64,000 nucleotides of DNA from Chryseobacterium indologenes. GTDB taxonomy: Bacteria; Bacteroidota; Bacteroidia; Flavobacteriales; Weeksellaceae. A program made the translations under genes and the position numbers. Where the stretch lies: contig NZ_LJOD01000012.1 of the NCBI RefSeq assembly GCF_001295265.1, positions 62,001 through 126,000 on the forward strand. Reading direction: 5' to 3'. The notes under the pieces were generated by a model. It saw only the letters and a list, made by a program, of their open reading frames with translations. It was not told where the DNA came from and searched no databases. Positions 51,287 through 61,387 of this stretch are shown here, in pieces (within the stretch, counting starts at the first letter, position 1; each line of letters starts with the position of its first letter).

Positions 51287-52885
51287 TTACATTCTGAGCC
51301 TTTCTTCTTCCAGATCCAGCCTTGTGAGATAATGTCTTATATATTCTTCGTCGATATGGGAATTCCGCCTGTTTTCTTCCCGTAGCCAGATTCTCTGCTG
51401 TTCCAGGGTTTCAAAATAAATTTCTTTGGCTTCATCAGAAAGTTTATGGGTAGAATCCTCTTTATCTTCCTGTTCCCAGCGGTCCATCAGCTTATTGAAA
51501 TATTCGTTTTCACTGCGTCTTTCTTTATAGTTTTCATTGAGGTAGTTTAAGGCTACACGACGCATTCCTTTTCTTAAAAAGTGTTCTGATTCTTCTTCAG
51601 ACATATAACTGCTTTCAGACTCGGACAGTTTAAGTTTTTTTATCAATGCAGGCAGCGTGAGTCCCTGAACGATTAATGTCATCAGAATAACGACAAACGT
51701 TATAAAAAGGATAAGATCACGATGTGGAAAAGGCTGACCGTTTTCCATCATTACCGGAATTGACAGCGCCGCTGCCAAAGAAACTACCCCGCGCATCCCG
51801 GTCCAGCCCATGAGTATGGGGGCTTTCATTCCGGGGTCTCTGTCTGCTACGTTGATAAAATTTCTCATAATCAGTGTAATGAATACGGCTCCAAAAGAAG
51901 CCAGAAAACGAACTATAATCAGAACTGCTGTCACCAATAATCCGTAACTGACTGCTTCAGACAGACTGATTCCTTCTTTGTTTAAGCCTACCATAATTTC
52001 CGGTAAATCCAACCCGATCAGCAGGAATACAATTCCATTGATCAGAAATACGAAGCTTTCCCAGACGTTTGATCCTTTCAGCCTTGATTCTGAAGTACGG
52101 AATATTTCATGCCTGCGGACGGAAAGGTATAATCCTCCGCTTACTACCGCCAATACACCGGAAGCATGAACTTCTTCTGCGGCAATATACATAACATAGG
52201 GAGCCACCAGGCTTAATATTGCATCCATATTAACATCCGTGGGAAATATTTTTTCGATTTTTAAAAATAAAAATGCCAATACCAATCCTATTCCCAATCC
52301 TCCGAATATCATCCAGCCAAAGCTTAAAGCAGCATCCTGCCACACAAATTGTCCTGTAGCTACGGCTACCATTGCAAACCGGAAAATAATTAATGAGGAA
52401 GCGTCATTGAACAGGCTTTCTCCTTCCAGAACTGTGGATACATTTTTGGGAACTTTTACAAATTTCAGAATAGCACCGGCACTCACGGCATCGGGTGGAG
52501 AAACAATTCCTCCCAAAACAAATCCTAATGCCAGTGAAAACCCTGGAATATAGGAGTTGGCTACAAATGCCACTGATATGGCCGTAAGAAATACCACAAT
52601 GAAAGCAAAGCTGGTGATGATCCGCCTCAGTTTCCAGATTTCTTTCCATGAAACGGCAAAAGCTGCTTCATACAGCAAGGGTGGCAGGAAAATGATAAAA
52701 ATAAGTTCAGGGTCAATTTTTAAAACGGGTAATCCCGGAATGAAACTGATCAGAAGTCCGGCAATCACTAAAATGATAGGATAAGCCACTTTCAGCCGGT
52801 TGGACAGCATAATTGAACCAATAATGACCAAGACCAGTGCCAGGTAATAAATAAAATTCTCCACCATTGTTTTTAATTTATGCAA
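51287..52885 (-). CDS. CPA1-type Na+/H+ antiporter
   Basis: 532 residues. About twelve transmembrane helices in residues 8-420. FLPPLLYEAAF and the ion-binding FNDASSLI region (GESLFNDASS) with GIVSPPDAVSAGAI mark the NhaP/CPA1 family. A charged cytoplasmic tail of about 100 residues follows. Exchanges protons for sodium or potassium at the inner membrane. A second ATG (codon 7, MVENF) is also possible as start. Confidence 0.92.
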   Translation of the reverse strand: MHKLKTMVENFIYYLALVLVIIGSIMLSNRLKVAYPIILVIAGLLISFIPGLPVLKIDPELIFIIFLPPLLYEAAFAVSWKEIWKLRRIITSFAFIVVFLTAISVAFVANSYIPGFSLALGFVLGGIVSPPDAVSAGAILKFVKVPKNVSTVLEGESLFNDASSLIIFRFAMVAVATGQFVWQDAALSFGWMIFGGLGIGLVLAFLFLKIEKIFPTDVNMDAILSLVAPYVMYIAAEEVHASGVLAVVSGGLYLSVRRHEIFRTSESRLKGSNVWESFVFLINGIVFLLIGLDLPEIMVGLNKEGISLSEAVSYGLLVTAVLIIVRFLASFGAVFITLIMRNFINVADRDPGMKAPILMGWTGMRGVVSLAAALSIPVMMENGQPFPHRDLILFITFVVILMTLIVQGLTLPALIKKLKLSESESSYMSEEESEHFLRKGMRRVALNYLNENYKERRSENEYFNKLMDRWEQEDKEDSTHKLSDEAKEIYFETLEQQRIWLREENRRNSHIDEEYIRHYLTRLDLEEERLRM

Positions 52886-53099
52886 TTCCGGTCGTTTTCA
52901 TTTTACAAAACCGGATTTTTTTTAAATAAATATAAGAATTGACAGGAATGTATGGAAGTATTTTTTTATTTACCTTAATAAAATACAGGCTCCTTTTCAT
53001 TATATCGGGAAAATTCGGGGATACTGAATATGCCTGTTTTCATTGTTTGTTTTAATATGCGGAAAAATTAAGGCAAACAGATCTGTTTTACGGTTTACA

Positions 53100-53804
53100 T
53101 CATTTCAGCTGTCCGGAAAAGTACAGAACTGCGAGTAAAAAAATTCCGGAAAATGCCAGTATTCCAAAGAGAATAACGGCAGATAACATTACTAATTTCC
53201 GGAATCTGACCGGATCGAACTGAAAGGTCTCCGGATGAATGCAGAATTCGTCATAAATTAACGGGTCCACTTTCAGATCCGGTCTGAAATATCTGGTCCT
53301 TTGTATAAAACCGGCTCTCAGGGCTCTTTTGTTTTTGGGGTAATAAGACAGGCCGGGATCGAGGTTGTTAAAATTAATTTTTTCATATCCTTTCTCCGTA
53401 AATACAGCAATAACCCGGGTCTTGTTCCAGGTGGCCATCTGTACATCATAGGTATCCTGCAGATTAAGGTTTCTGATCCGGCTGTAAAGCACCTCATCTG
53501 TGGTTCCGTCTGCTTTTTCATAGTGAATTCCCTGGTCATCCACCACAATTCTTTTGACTGCGCTTTTTGCGTTTCTTTTTATATGCCGGGATAAAAAAAA
53601 GAGTCCGGTTCCCCATATAAGGTAATAAATAATGGTAAATACGATAAAAACAATGGACGATTCAGCAAAAATCAAAGGGAATATGGACAGTATTATCAAT
53701 AAAGAGAGCAGGAAAGTTCCGGCAAAAATCCTTATCAGCCAGGTTATTGTCCAGTTGGGTCTGGATACCAATACGGGAAATCCTTTTCTTACTTCGTTCT
53801 GCAT
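53100..53804 (-). CDS. Membrane protein of unknown function
   Basis: 234 residues. Two hydrophobic segments near 28-50 and 52-73 and one at the C terminus (about 205-230), with a PH-like soluble region between (VVDDQGIHYEKADGTTDEVLYSRIRNL). Not recognised. Confidence 0.7.
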   Translation of the reverse strand: MQNEVRKGFPVLVSRPNWTITWLIRIFAGTFLLSLLIILSIFPLIFAESSIVFIVFTIIYYLIWGTGLFFLSRHIKRNAKSAVKRIVVDDQGIHYEKADGTTDEVLYSRIRNLNLQDTYDVQMATWNKTRVIAVFTEKGYEKINFNNLDPGLSYYPKNKRALRAGFIQRTRYFRPDLKVDPLIYDEFCIHPETFQFDPVRFRKLVMLSAVILFGILAFSGIFLLAVLYFSGQLK

Positions 53805-53919
53805 CTGTTCAAGTTACGGAAAATTTCCGAGAAAGTTCAATTTAGGAGAAGCCGGAAGTTCCTTTTAATTCTGTCAATATTAATTATATCCAATTCTTTT
53901 TGAGTATCCTCCAATGTAT

Positions 53920-54669
53920 TTAATTAGCGGGTTCAGGATAGAGGTGTTTTCCCCAGGCCTGAATATCCCGCTGCCTGAGCTCTGAATGAAAAAGCTCATT
54001 AAATTCCGTAACAATTCTGCCGACCGCATTGGGATCTGTGGTTCTGATCCTTGTTTCATAATTACTTTTGAGTCCGCTACCTGTAAAATTCAGGGATCCC
54101 ATATAGGCAATCTCATCATCGATGATATAAATTTTACTGTGGATAAAGCTGCCGCTTCCCGAATCGGAAACAAATACTTTAAAAGGAAACAGCTGTCTGT
54201 AATGGTAATTGTAGATCCTTTTCGCTTTTATTTTGGTGAGATAAAAGTTTCTGATGAAAAATAAAATTAACAGTGGAAAGAGGCCATATAGTATTTTCAG
54301 ATCTTTAAGGGAATACAGCAAAACGATCAGTAAAGCTGATGACCCCAGCATGATATAAAGCAGCATTTTTTCCAGACTTATCCAGCTGTTGCGTACAGCC
54401 TGCGCATGCTCATCAACTACCCGTTGCTGGATAATCATTTTATGTATATTTTTTTCATATTCACCATAAAAATCTTCAATATTATCCGTTGTGATGAGGT
54501 TCACCTGAATACCACGTGACCTTAAAGCAATAAGCTGCCTTACCAGGTGTGCTGATAAGTAAGGAGACACTATTTTTACATTTTTTCTGGCATAGGAAAT
54601 ATCTTCAAGGAGTTTTTTCCCGGCTCCCCGGCCTATATAGATGTCACAATCTGCACCGCTATAATACAT
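53920..54669 (-). CDS. Phospholipase D-like protein with membrane segments
   Basis: 249 residues. An N-terminal PLD-like half without the HKD motif (KIVSPYLSAHLVRQL) and a second half with SFIHSKIYIIDDEIAYMGSLNFTGSG, a full HxK(x)4D motif. Two hydrophobic helices at about 105-140 separate the halves. Such single-HKD proteins dimerise to form an active site and act on phospholipids or nucleic acids. Confidence 0.85.
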   Translation of the reverse strand: MYYSGADCDIYIGRGAGKKLLEDISYARKNVKIVSPYLSAHLVRQLIALRSRGIQVNLITTDNIEDFYGEYEKNIHKMIIQQRVVDEHAQAVRNSWISLEKMLLYIMLGSSALLIVLLYSLKDLKILYGLFPLLILFFIRNFYLTKIKAKRIYNYHYRQLFPFKVFVSDSGSGSFIHSKIYIIDDEIAYMGSLNFTGSGLKSNYETRIRTTDPNAVGRIVTEFNELFHSELRQRDIQAWGKHLYPEPAN

Positions 54670-54758
54670 AAATCTTCAAATAATGAATTAATATACACAT
54701 TTTAAAATAAGTCTGGAATGTTTCATGAAGCAATTCTGCTGTATCAGAAGTAATGAGT

Positions 54759-54795
54759 AAAAAAACACTCACATTTCTGTAAGTGTATGTTTTTT
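54759..54795 (-). terminator. Intrinsic terminator upstream of the PLD-like gene, downstream of map
   Basis: ACACTTAC, loop AGAAAT, GTGAGTGT, then seven T on the minus strand, past the map stop. Confidence 0.8.
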
Positions 54796-54812
54796 TATTG
54801 ACAGGAATGAAA

Positions 54813-55577
54813 TCAGTTCAATATTCCATTCATTTCTGTTAAGATTACGGGTTTTCCGTCTGTAATAAGGATGGTATGCTCATGCTGTGCCATGTAACCG
54901 CCCTTATTTCCTACCATGGTCCAGCCGTCATTCAGTTCTACAGCAAGATTAGACGCTGTGGAAATGAAGGTTTCAATCGCTACAACAGAATTTTTCTTAA
55001 ATCTTCTGGAATCAAAACGGTTTTTATAATTCAGCAGTTCATCGGGCTGTTCGTGCAGGCTTCTCCCTACTCCGTGCCCGCCCAGGTTCCTGATGACTTT
55101 AAAGCCTCTTTTTCTGGCTTCGGTTTCCATCAGGGCCCCTATTTCTGCTATTTTTACACCGCCTTTTATATTACTGATGGTTTTCTGTAAGATTTCCCTG
55201 GAAACATCCACTAATTTCTGATGTCCGTGAATATCTTTTCCCACAACAAAAGAACCGCCATTATCCGCCCAATAGCCATTCAGCTCTGCTGAAACATCAA
55301 TATTAATCAGGTCGCCTTCTTTCAAAGTTCTTTTATCGGAAGGAATCCCGTGGCAGAATTCATTGTCTACGCTGATGCATGTCCATCCCGGAAATCCATA
55401 CGTTAAATGCGGTGCTGATTTTGCGCCGAAATCAGAAAGGATTTTTGCCCCGTACTCGTCAAGATCTTTCGTTGTCATCCCGGGCTGGGCATAACTGATC
55501 ATTTCCCTTAGAGTAAAAGCTACAGCTTCACTCACTTTCTGCATTCCGGTCAATTCGCTTTCGTTGGTTATAGACAT
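54813..55577 (-). CDS. map: Type I methionine aminopeptidase
   Basis: 254 residues. Metal-binding residues of the pita-bread fold are visible: INIDVSAELNGYWADN (two Asp), NLGGHGVGRSLHEQP (His), AIETFIST (Glu) and QHEHTILI (Glu). Removes the initiator Met from nascent proteins. The N terminus carries a short extension before MQKVSEAV. Single gene. Confidence 0.95.
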   Translation of the reverse strand: MSITNESELTGMQKVSEAVAFTLREMISYAQPGMTTKDLDEYGAKILSDFGAKSAPHLTYGFPGWTCISVDNEFCHGIPSDKRTLKEGDLINIDVSAELNGYWADNGGSFVVGKDIHGHQKLVDVSREILQKTISNIKGGVKIAEIGALMETEARKRGFKVIRNLGGHGVGRSLHEQPDELLNYKNRFDSRRFKKNSVVAIETFISTASNLAVELNDGWTMVGNKGGYMAQHEHTILITDGKPVILTEMNGILN

Positions 55578-55621
55578 AATGTTGGTTTTACAGGTGGGAA
55601 CGGGTTGTTACCCACTCAGAG

Positions 55622-55981
55622 CTACAAAGTTAAGGAATTAATCTGTTTTGGGCAGGATTGAGTTGATCCCCCTTCATCTCCATAGTAAGCCTCAACAGCA
55701 TCATGGATATCTTCTTTCAGAATTTGACTGTCCGGAAATTTGATTAACAGATTTTTCAGGCATTCAATCCATTCTTTATTCTGAAGCTGATAAGAAATTG
55801 CTTCAAAGCGCGAAGAGATCCATTCCAGCGTATCAAGGTCAAGTTCATTAAGCGCTTCTATTGCCCCTGATATATCGGAAAGGAGAAGCTCAGCAATGAG
55901 ATCTTTGTCCGTTGAAACAGTCGGGTCATTCACATGTTTCTTTTTAATGCCCTGAACGATTTCTCTGATTTTTGTTTTCAT
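55622..55981 (-). CDS. Hypothetical acidic protein
   Basis: 119 residues, helical, not recognised. DLAEL-like helices and LDTLEWISSRFEAISYQL suggest a small immunity- or HEAT-like fold. An AT-rich upstream region. Confidence 0.6.
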   Translation of the reverse strand: MKTKIREIVQGIKKKHVNDPTVSTDKDLIAELLLSDISGAIEALNELDLDTLEWISSRFEAISYQLQNKEWIECLKNLLIKFPDSQILKEDIHDAVEAYYGDEGGSTQSCPKQINSLTL

Positions 55982-56168
55982 GGTATTTTTCGGCTAAATT
56001 AACCAAAATGTGTTCTGTGTGGTAAATCTTTATGAAATTGAATACAATTACTTTTAAAGAAAAAGACACTCATTGGATATGAGTGCCTGTAGGTCAATTA
56101 TTCAGAAAATCTATTTGAAAAATCCGGTACTAAGCCGTTATCCCATTTTTTAACTCTGTTTCTGCCTT

Positions 56169-57356
56169 TTAGAATTTATAGTTAAATCCAATAGAATATA
56201 CCTGATCGTTTTTAGCATCAAACGGAAGTCTTCCGGCCGCATAGCTTGCATAGAAACCGGAAGTGGTCTGAAGGGCCATTACAAAATAGTTCACAGAACT
56301 CAGACCAGCTGCTTTAACGGAAGCAGGAGCGTCTATTTCCTGATAAAAACGGTAATTGGCATTGAAGAAAATATTCTCCTTTTTTATTCTCGAAATAAAG
56401 GTTCTGAACCCTGTTTCTATCCTGAATCTCGGAAAGGGGTCCTGATTTCCGGTAAGACTTTCACGGACCAGGTCCTTATTGGGAATCACATAATCGCATC
56501 CGATCTGTAAGGTAGGAATGGTTGAACCGTATACTGTAAAAGTTTTGTCTGCTCCTGTAATCAACCTCAGCAAAGCAAAAGGATAATCCAGAATATTGAG
56601 TTTTGAGAGCAGGCTTGAATTATCCCAGCCTTTGGCTCCTAAATCAATCATAAGTCCGGGAGTGAACTGGGTTTTTGAAAAATCCTGATTGGATTCGAAA
56701 GCAAATTTAGGTGATAAGCCGTAATAAAACTGATCGGAAAGTTTAAGGTTATCTCCGAACTCATCCCATAATTTGAGCGCTTCAGGGCTTTTCATGTCTT
56801 TCATCGTCACCAGCTTATCTTCAATTTCGTTCAGCCTGGTAAATACTTCCTCATCATTTTGCCGGATAACACCTCCACTGAAACGGGTATAGCTGTAGTT
56901 GACTTTCGTTTCCAGAAAATTATTGGGATTGGCATCTTTGTTAAATGCCACATTACCTTTTGCAGAAAGCCCGAAAGTATGCGAAACTCTATGGCTCCCT
57001 TTTTCTATAAATTTGGCATAATCAAAATTGAAATCATAGGTAAAGCCTAAAGAAGTGGTAGCGCTGTCTTTCGACTGAAATGTTTTAAATGCGATATTCA
57101 GGTCATTAAGGAATTTAAATTTATTATTCTCGCTGATGTAGCTTTGCTTAATAAAGTTCTGCCACAAAGCATTATAGAGTTCCGGATCTTTGATGATTCC
57201 GTTAAGGATGGTTTTAATGTCTTCTTCACTTTTGTTATTAGCTTTTAAGACTGCAACCAAATTATTAATCTGCTTCTCCGACACCTGCTGGGCATTCAGA
57301 AAACCTCCTGTGAGACTGAGAATTAATATAATCAGATTTAAATATAGCTTTCTCAT
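56169..57356 (-). CDS. Outer-membrane beta-barrel-like protein
   Basis: 395 residues from ATG 57356 (MRKLYLNLIILILSLTGG), a clear signal peptide ending near FLNAQQ. Alternating hydrophobic strands in the mature part and a C-terminal Phe (SIGFNYKF) fit an outer-membrane barrel. The earlier ATG at 57407 would precede the signal peptide. Not assignable to a family. Confidence 0.78.
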   Translation of the reverse strand: MRKLYLNLIILILSLTGGFLNAQQVSEKQINNLVAVLKANNKSEEDIKTILNGIIKDPELYNALWQNFIKQSYISENNKFKFLNDLNIAFKTFQSKDSATTSLGFTYDFNFDYAKFIEKGSHRVSHTFGLSAKGNVAFNKDANPNNFLETKVNYSYTRFSGGVIRQNDEEVFTRLNEIEDKLVTMKDMKSPEALKLWDEFGDNLKLSDQFYYGLSPKFAFESNQDFSKTQFTPGLMIDLGAKGWDNSSLLSKLNILDYPFALLRLITGADKTFTVYGSTIPTLQIGCDYVIPNKDLVRESLTGNQDPFPRFRIETGFRTFISRIKKENIFFNANYRFYQEIDAPASVKAAGLSSVNYFVMALQTTSGFYASYAAGRLPFDAKNDQVYSIGFNYKF

Positions 57357-57378
57357 AATCATTGGTTTTTTAATTATT

Positions 57379-57723
57379 TTATTCTCCCCAGAACCGGTAA
57401 GCTTCATCCACAGCTTTGGCCAGATCTTTTACCATTTTTGTATCGTCTGTAAGAACTTTAACCATACTGTTTATGGCTTTTGTCCTCGTCATTTTGTCTT
57501 CATATTTTGCTCCCCGGCCGACTCTGAACACATTGTCCAGCTGATCTGCAATCATTTTAGCATCCAGCTTCCTGAGCTCTGCGCTTGCCAACGGATTGTA
57601 ATAGGTAAGATCACTCATCACCAGATCTCCACTGTCATTAAAATTGGTGGACAACTGTTTCATAATATAAAAGGTAGACCACAAAGTGGTACATGCTCTG
57701 TTGTTAGGTGACCAGTCTGCCAT
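57379..57723 (-). CDS. Hypothetical protein
   Basis: 114 residues, helical, not recognised; no signal peptide. Located 22 bases before the barrel protein start and probably cotranscribed. Confidence 0.65.
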   Translation of the reverse strand: MADWSPNNRACTTLWSTFYIMKQLSTNFNDSGDLVMSDLTYYNPLASAELRKLDAKMIADQLDNVFRVGRGAKYEDKMTRTKAINSMVKVLTDDTKMVKDLAKAVDEAYRFWGE

Positions 57724-58255
57724 AAGATTAAGTTTTTAGGTATTAGTGTTGTATAGTTGGGTCAAATGGGTATCAATGCTAATACTCCTGATTGAGTATT
57801 ACTGAAAGTTCGTTCCTGGTTGCCTGCAACCGTCTCTGTTTAATTCTTTAATCAAATGTAAGCAGTTTATAAGGAATTTGAAATACCCTGTTTGGGTAAT
57901 TTGTTGAGGGCTTCTTTAACTAAGAAGACTACGATTACGTATCCATAAATATCAATCTTTATATAACTACTAGGCAAAACCATTCTTTTCTTTGAAGCGA
58001 AAAAGATATTCATTTTTGATTTTGTGTTAAGTAAAATGCTCAGAAAAAGATTTATAAAATCCCGATATAAAATATGGGTTTTTACATTGTGAATACAATA
58101 AAAAATAATAAGTTTATACTCTAAAAACAACAAAAAAATGATATAAAAAAATCATCAACCTTAATCTTACTAATTAATGTACAGATTGGGATTAATTCAA
58201 TAATCTCGAAAAAAAATCAATACTTATTATCAAAATACATTTAAAAACATTACTT
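57724..58255. other. AT-rich intergenic region before the RHS locus
   Basis: About 530 bases with no supported gene. An 88-codon minus-strand ORF (57867-58133) has an unlikely composition. Confidence 0.4.
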
Positions 58256-58723
58256 ATGAGAAAAAAAATGTTTTCCCTATTTTCTTTAATGATAGGGTTT
58301 CTGGGATTTTCCCAGACAGAAGTCTACTTCAAATATGATGAAGCGGGCAATCAAAAATATCGGGGTCCTGACAGCAGTGCAAAGCAATCTCCTGAAGCTT
58401 TACGGAAAACAGAGTCCCAAGTGGTTTCTTTAACACAGTCCCAGGTTATGGATGAAAAAACATTCTGGAAACAGGTACGCCTGTATCCGGTTCCGGTTAA
58501 TGATTTCTTAACCATTGACTGGACAGAAGAGGCAGACGGACTGATAACCTCTGTTTCATTATACCAGCACAGCACGATTCACTGGAAATTCCAGCAGCAG
58601 AATGTACCTGATCTTAACAGACAGATTAAAATTAATATGTCAGGCTATGACTGGGGAGTGTATGTTTTACGCTTCACTTTAAAGGACGGAAGGGTCTTCA
58701 GTAAAAACATCACTAAAAGATAA
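58256..58723 (+). CDS. Secreted protein with T9SS-type C-terminal domain, RHS-associated
   Basis: 155 residues. Signal peptide (MRKKMFSLFSLMIGFLGFSQ), a repeat-like start TEVYFKYDEAGNQKYRG as found in RHS loci, and a type A-like sorting domain (VRLYPVPVNDFLTID ... GVYVLRFTLKDGRVFSKNI). It is the first gene of the toxin locus. Confidence 0.82.
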   Translation: MRKKMFSLFSLMIGFLGFSQTEVYFKYDEAGNQKYRGPDSSAKQSPEALRKTESQVVSLTQSQVMDEKTFWKQVRLYPVPVNDFLTIDWTEEADGLITSVSLYQHSTIHWKFQQQNVPDLNRQIKINMSGYDWGVYVLRFTLKDGRVFSKNITKR

Positions 58724-58730
58724 TACAGCT

Positions 58731-59030
58731 ATGGAATTATATAACAGAAAGGTGAAAATAATTTCATCTGCTATACTATTATGTATATCGATTTTAGGTT
58801 TTTCACAAACCCCAGTAGCACAAAACTTCCACGATACCAAAGGAAATGCTGAAGTAACTCCAGCCGGACAGCTTCAGTATACTCTGCCTATTGACCTTCC
58901 TCCCGGAGTTAAAAATATAGCGCCGGAGGTCAGCCTTATTTACACAAGTGGTGGGCAAAATGGACTTGCTGGTTACGGATGGAATATTTCACAACGAATA
59001 CCCAAAACTACAATAAATACGGGTATGTAA
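58731..59030 (+). pseudogene. SpvB/TcB-type RHS protein, N-terminal stub
   Basis: Signal peptide, then the SpvB-domain opening (GNAEVTPAGQLQYTLPIDLP ... NGLAGYGWNIS). After about 83 codons the reading continues for a few random residues and stops. The body of the RHS protein (usually one to two thousand residues) is missing; the C-terminal end appears immediately in another frame. Confidence 0.82.
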
Positions 59031-60016
59031 TGAATAATCCTATAATGTATAATGATCCTGACGGGGAATTCTGGGCATGGTTTGCGGGTGCTATTGTAGG
59101 AAGTTATTTAAGCGGTGTTAATGCTAATAAAGGACAATGGAACCCTGTAAAATGGGATTGGCAGGATACATGGAGCGCTGTACTGGGTGGAGCCATAGGC
59201 GGAGCGGCCATTTCAGGATCTCTGGGAAATATAGTGAACAACACAGGAGCCATTAAAAGCTTCCTGCCGGGAATTGTATCCGGAGGGTTAAACTCTGCAT
59301 TTAATGGGTCTAATTTCTTGGGTGGAGCCATTGGTGGAATTTCATATTCAGGTAATTTATATAGTAATAAGATTACTTCAACAGATATGGGCTCTACCGG
59401 ATACAGCTACAGTATCAATGAAATGATTGTTGATGATTCGAATACTTTGAATGAAGCAACTGAAGCCGAGTTCAGCATTAATACAGTACTCAAAGTAGAA
59501 AATGATCACTATAAAGGTCAATTTATCCGTGGCGCCTGGCATCTCGTAGATCAGACAAGTGATTTAAGCCCTTATCTACGAAGCCAAGGGTATTCATATG
59601 GTGGTAATAGTAATAGAGATCTTTTAGTGAGGGGAGATAGTAAAATTTGGGGATTAACTGAAGTGGTCACTCATAAAGAAACTATTGTTTGGCAAAGGAT
59701 ATATTTACCAAAAGGGGCATTTATAAGTTTAGAACAATTAGATTTGACAATTGGGCATGAAGTATTTCATTCTATACTAAATAATGCACGACTTTTTGAT
59801 GACTATACACTAGATGGTGTGAATCGTAAGCACACAGTTCATGAATATTACACTTCAAGATGGGAAGAACAATATGTAAGATTCAGAGGATGGCAAAAAT
59901 TGAATTTAAATATGGCGCCATATAATAATGGTGTTTTGGGGGTTAAAAATTTAGAAACATTAATGAATAAAATAAAGCCTATATTTAAGAATTATCTAAA
60001 AAGTACATTAAAATGA
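58979..60016 (+). CDS. RHS C-terminal core end with metallopeptidase-like toxin domain
   Basis: The ORF is open from the deletion junction. TQNYNKYGYVMNNPIMYNDPDGEFW is the conserved end of an RHS core. A Gly-rich linker (AWFAGAIVGSYLSG ... SGNLYSNKITSTDMGS) precedes a C-terminal domain with TIGHEVFHSIL (HExxH zinc site) and a downstream HEYYTSRWEEQ that may give the third ligand. Predicted polymorphic toxin. Translation as a separate protein is uncertain because the start codon lies in the junction. Confidence 0.75.
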   Translation: MEYFTTNTQNYNKYGYVMNNPIMYNDPDGEFWAWFAGAIVGSYLSGVNANKGQWNPVKWDWQDTWSAVLGGAIGGAAISGSLGNIVNNTGAIKSFLPGIVSGGLNSAFNGSNFLGGAIGGISYSGNLYSNKITSTDMGSTGYSYSINEMIVDDSNTLNEATEAEFSINTVLKVENDHYKGQFIRGAWHLVDQTSDLSPYLRSQGYSYGGNSNRDLLVRGDSKIWGLTEVVTHKETIVWQRIYLPKGAFISLEQLDLTIGHEVFHSILNNARLFDDYTLDGVNRKHTVHEYYTSRWEEQYVRFRGWQKLNLNMAPYNNGVLGVKNLETLMNKIKPIFKNYLKSTLK

Positions 60017-60624
60017 AAAAAATTATAATTTTATTAGGACTTTTATTTCTAAGTTGTAAGCAACAACCAAAAGATATTTTTAGTTTAAAATATATAAAGA
60101 GTGATAATGAAATAACTCTTTATTTTGAAAATAATACTAAGGAAGATATTATATTTCTAACACCCAATACTTTGGAGTTTGGTGATAAAAATTTTAAGAG
60201 TCTAACTTCTGAAGATGGTATAATAAAAGTTTATGCACTATTAAAGCCTGATCAATCTTCAAAATTTTATCAAAACAAACTGGATAGCATTTGGAAGGGT
60301 TATCTGATAGAAACTGGTTTTAAAGATTTTATTAACGACATAAGACCTGGTGATGGTAATTCAGTATTATATTTAAAAAAAATGGGAAAATTAAGCATAA
60401 GATATGATTTAATTATCAAACAATCTGCACCATTAAATAAATATTCTTCAAAATTTAAACAGAACTATTATCCATATGATAAAGTATTAAAAGGAGATTT
60501 TCATGATAGTGAGTATTTACGAAGATTTTCAAAGCTAAATTTTGGTAAGGCTAAATTTGTAGTACAACCTGTAATTGAGGACAGCTTGTTCTTAAATATT
60601 TCTGATAAAGATGCCAATAAATAA
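60013..60624 (+). CDS. Lipoprotein, candidate immunity protein
   Basis: 203 residues with lipobox LLFLSCKQQ. It overlaps the toxin stop by four bases, the usual toxin-immunity arrangement. The soluble part is beta-rich and unrecognised. As the toxin would be secreted, a periplasmic lipoprotein is a sensible protector. Confidence 0.7.
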   Translation: MKKIIILLGLLFLSCKQQPKDIFSLKYIKSDNEITLYFENNTKEDIIFLTPNTLEFGDKNFKSLTSEDGIIKVYALLKPDQSSKFYQNKLDSIWKGYLIETGFKDFINDIRPGDGNSVLYLKKMGKLSIRYDLIIKQSAPLNKYSSKFKQNYYPYDKVLKGDFHDSEYLRRFSKLNFGKAKFVVQPVIEDSLFLNISDKDANK

Positions 60625-60753
60625 GGGCTCTATTGAAGTTTTATCAAGAAGAAAAATTGAACCTTTAAATAGATTTCAAAACAAAAGTAGGAGTATTCCT
60701 ACTTTTGTTTTGAAAAATGGAATTGAAAAATCATGAAGTCATTTTAGGAACAT

Positions 60754-60919
60754 TAGAAAATATAGTGAACAACGCAGGTGCCATTAAAAGCTTCCTGCCG
60801 GGAATTGTATCCGAAGGGTTGAACTCTGCATTTAATGGTCTAATTTCTTAAGCGGGGCCATTGGTAGACTATCTTATATGGAGAATTTATTTCAAAATAA
60901 AATAACTTCAACAGACCTC
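60754..60919 (+). repeat. Direct repeat of the RHS linker, with a frameshift
   Basis: Nearly identical to 59229-59395 (from ATAGTGAACAAC to ACTTCAACAGA). A one-base loss (GGGTCT to GGTCT at about 60840) breaks the reading frame. Confidence 0.82.
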
Positions 60920-61387
60920 ATGTTTTCAGAGTATAGTTATTCTATTCCCTCAAACTATTATACACTTGATAATGAATCATCTAGTATTAATAAAAGCAAG
61001 ATCAAATATCCTAGATATTACAAAGTATTAACTAAACTGCAAAGTTTTATATCAGATAATAGTATTGTTGTACAAGCATTTATGGATAATACTGATAAGT
61101 GGAACGTTGGAGGTAAAACAAGTGCATATTCACCATTTAACATCACAATTAATAAACTTAGAGTTATGACCTTGGAAAAATTAACAGTAAAAACAGCTAT
61201 TAATGCATATTCTTTTGCATTAGGTATAACCACTTTACATGAACTTGTACATTATGCAAGGTTCAAAAAAGGATTAGATAATTATAATTATGAATATGGA
61301 AATGCTTTTGAAAAACAAGCAACTGGTATATTTTGGCCTTATGATGAAAATTTATTTAAAACAAATATGTATGATTGGAAATATTAA
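60878..61387 (+). pseudogene. Displaced RHS toxin cassette 2, metallopeptidase-like
   Basis: The frame holds 169 codons from ATG 60878. Its linker (NKITSTDLMFSEYSYS) continues the repeat above. Its toxin domain contains TTLHELVHYAR (HExxH) and a downstream Glu (NAFEKQATG). Without the RHS core and with a frameshifted linker it is probably a silent donor cassette, though recombination could restore it. Confidence 0.72.

Noticed and set aside
57867..58133. 88-codon minus-strand ORF
   Set aside because: Low-complexity composition in an AT-rich region, no ribosome-binding site and no recognisable pattern.
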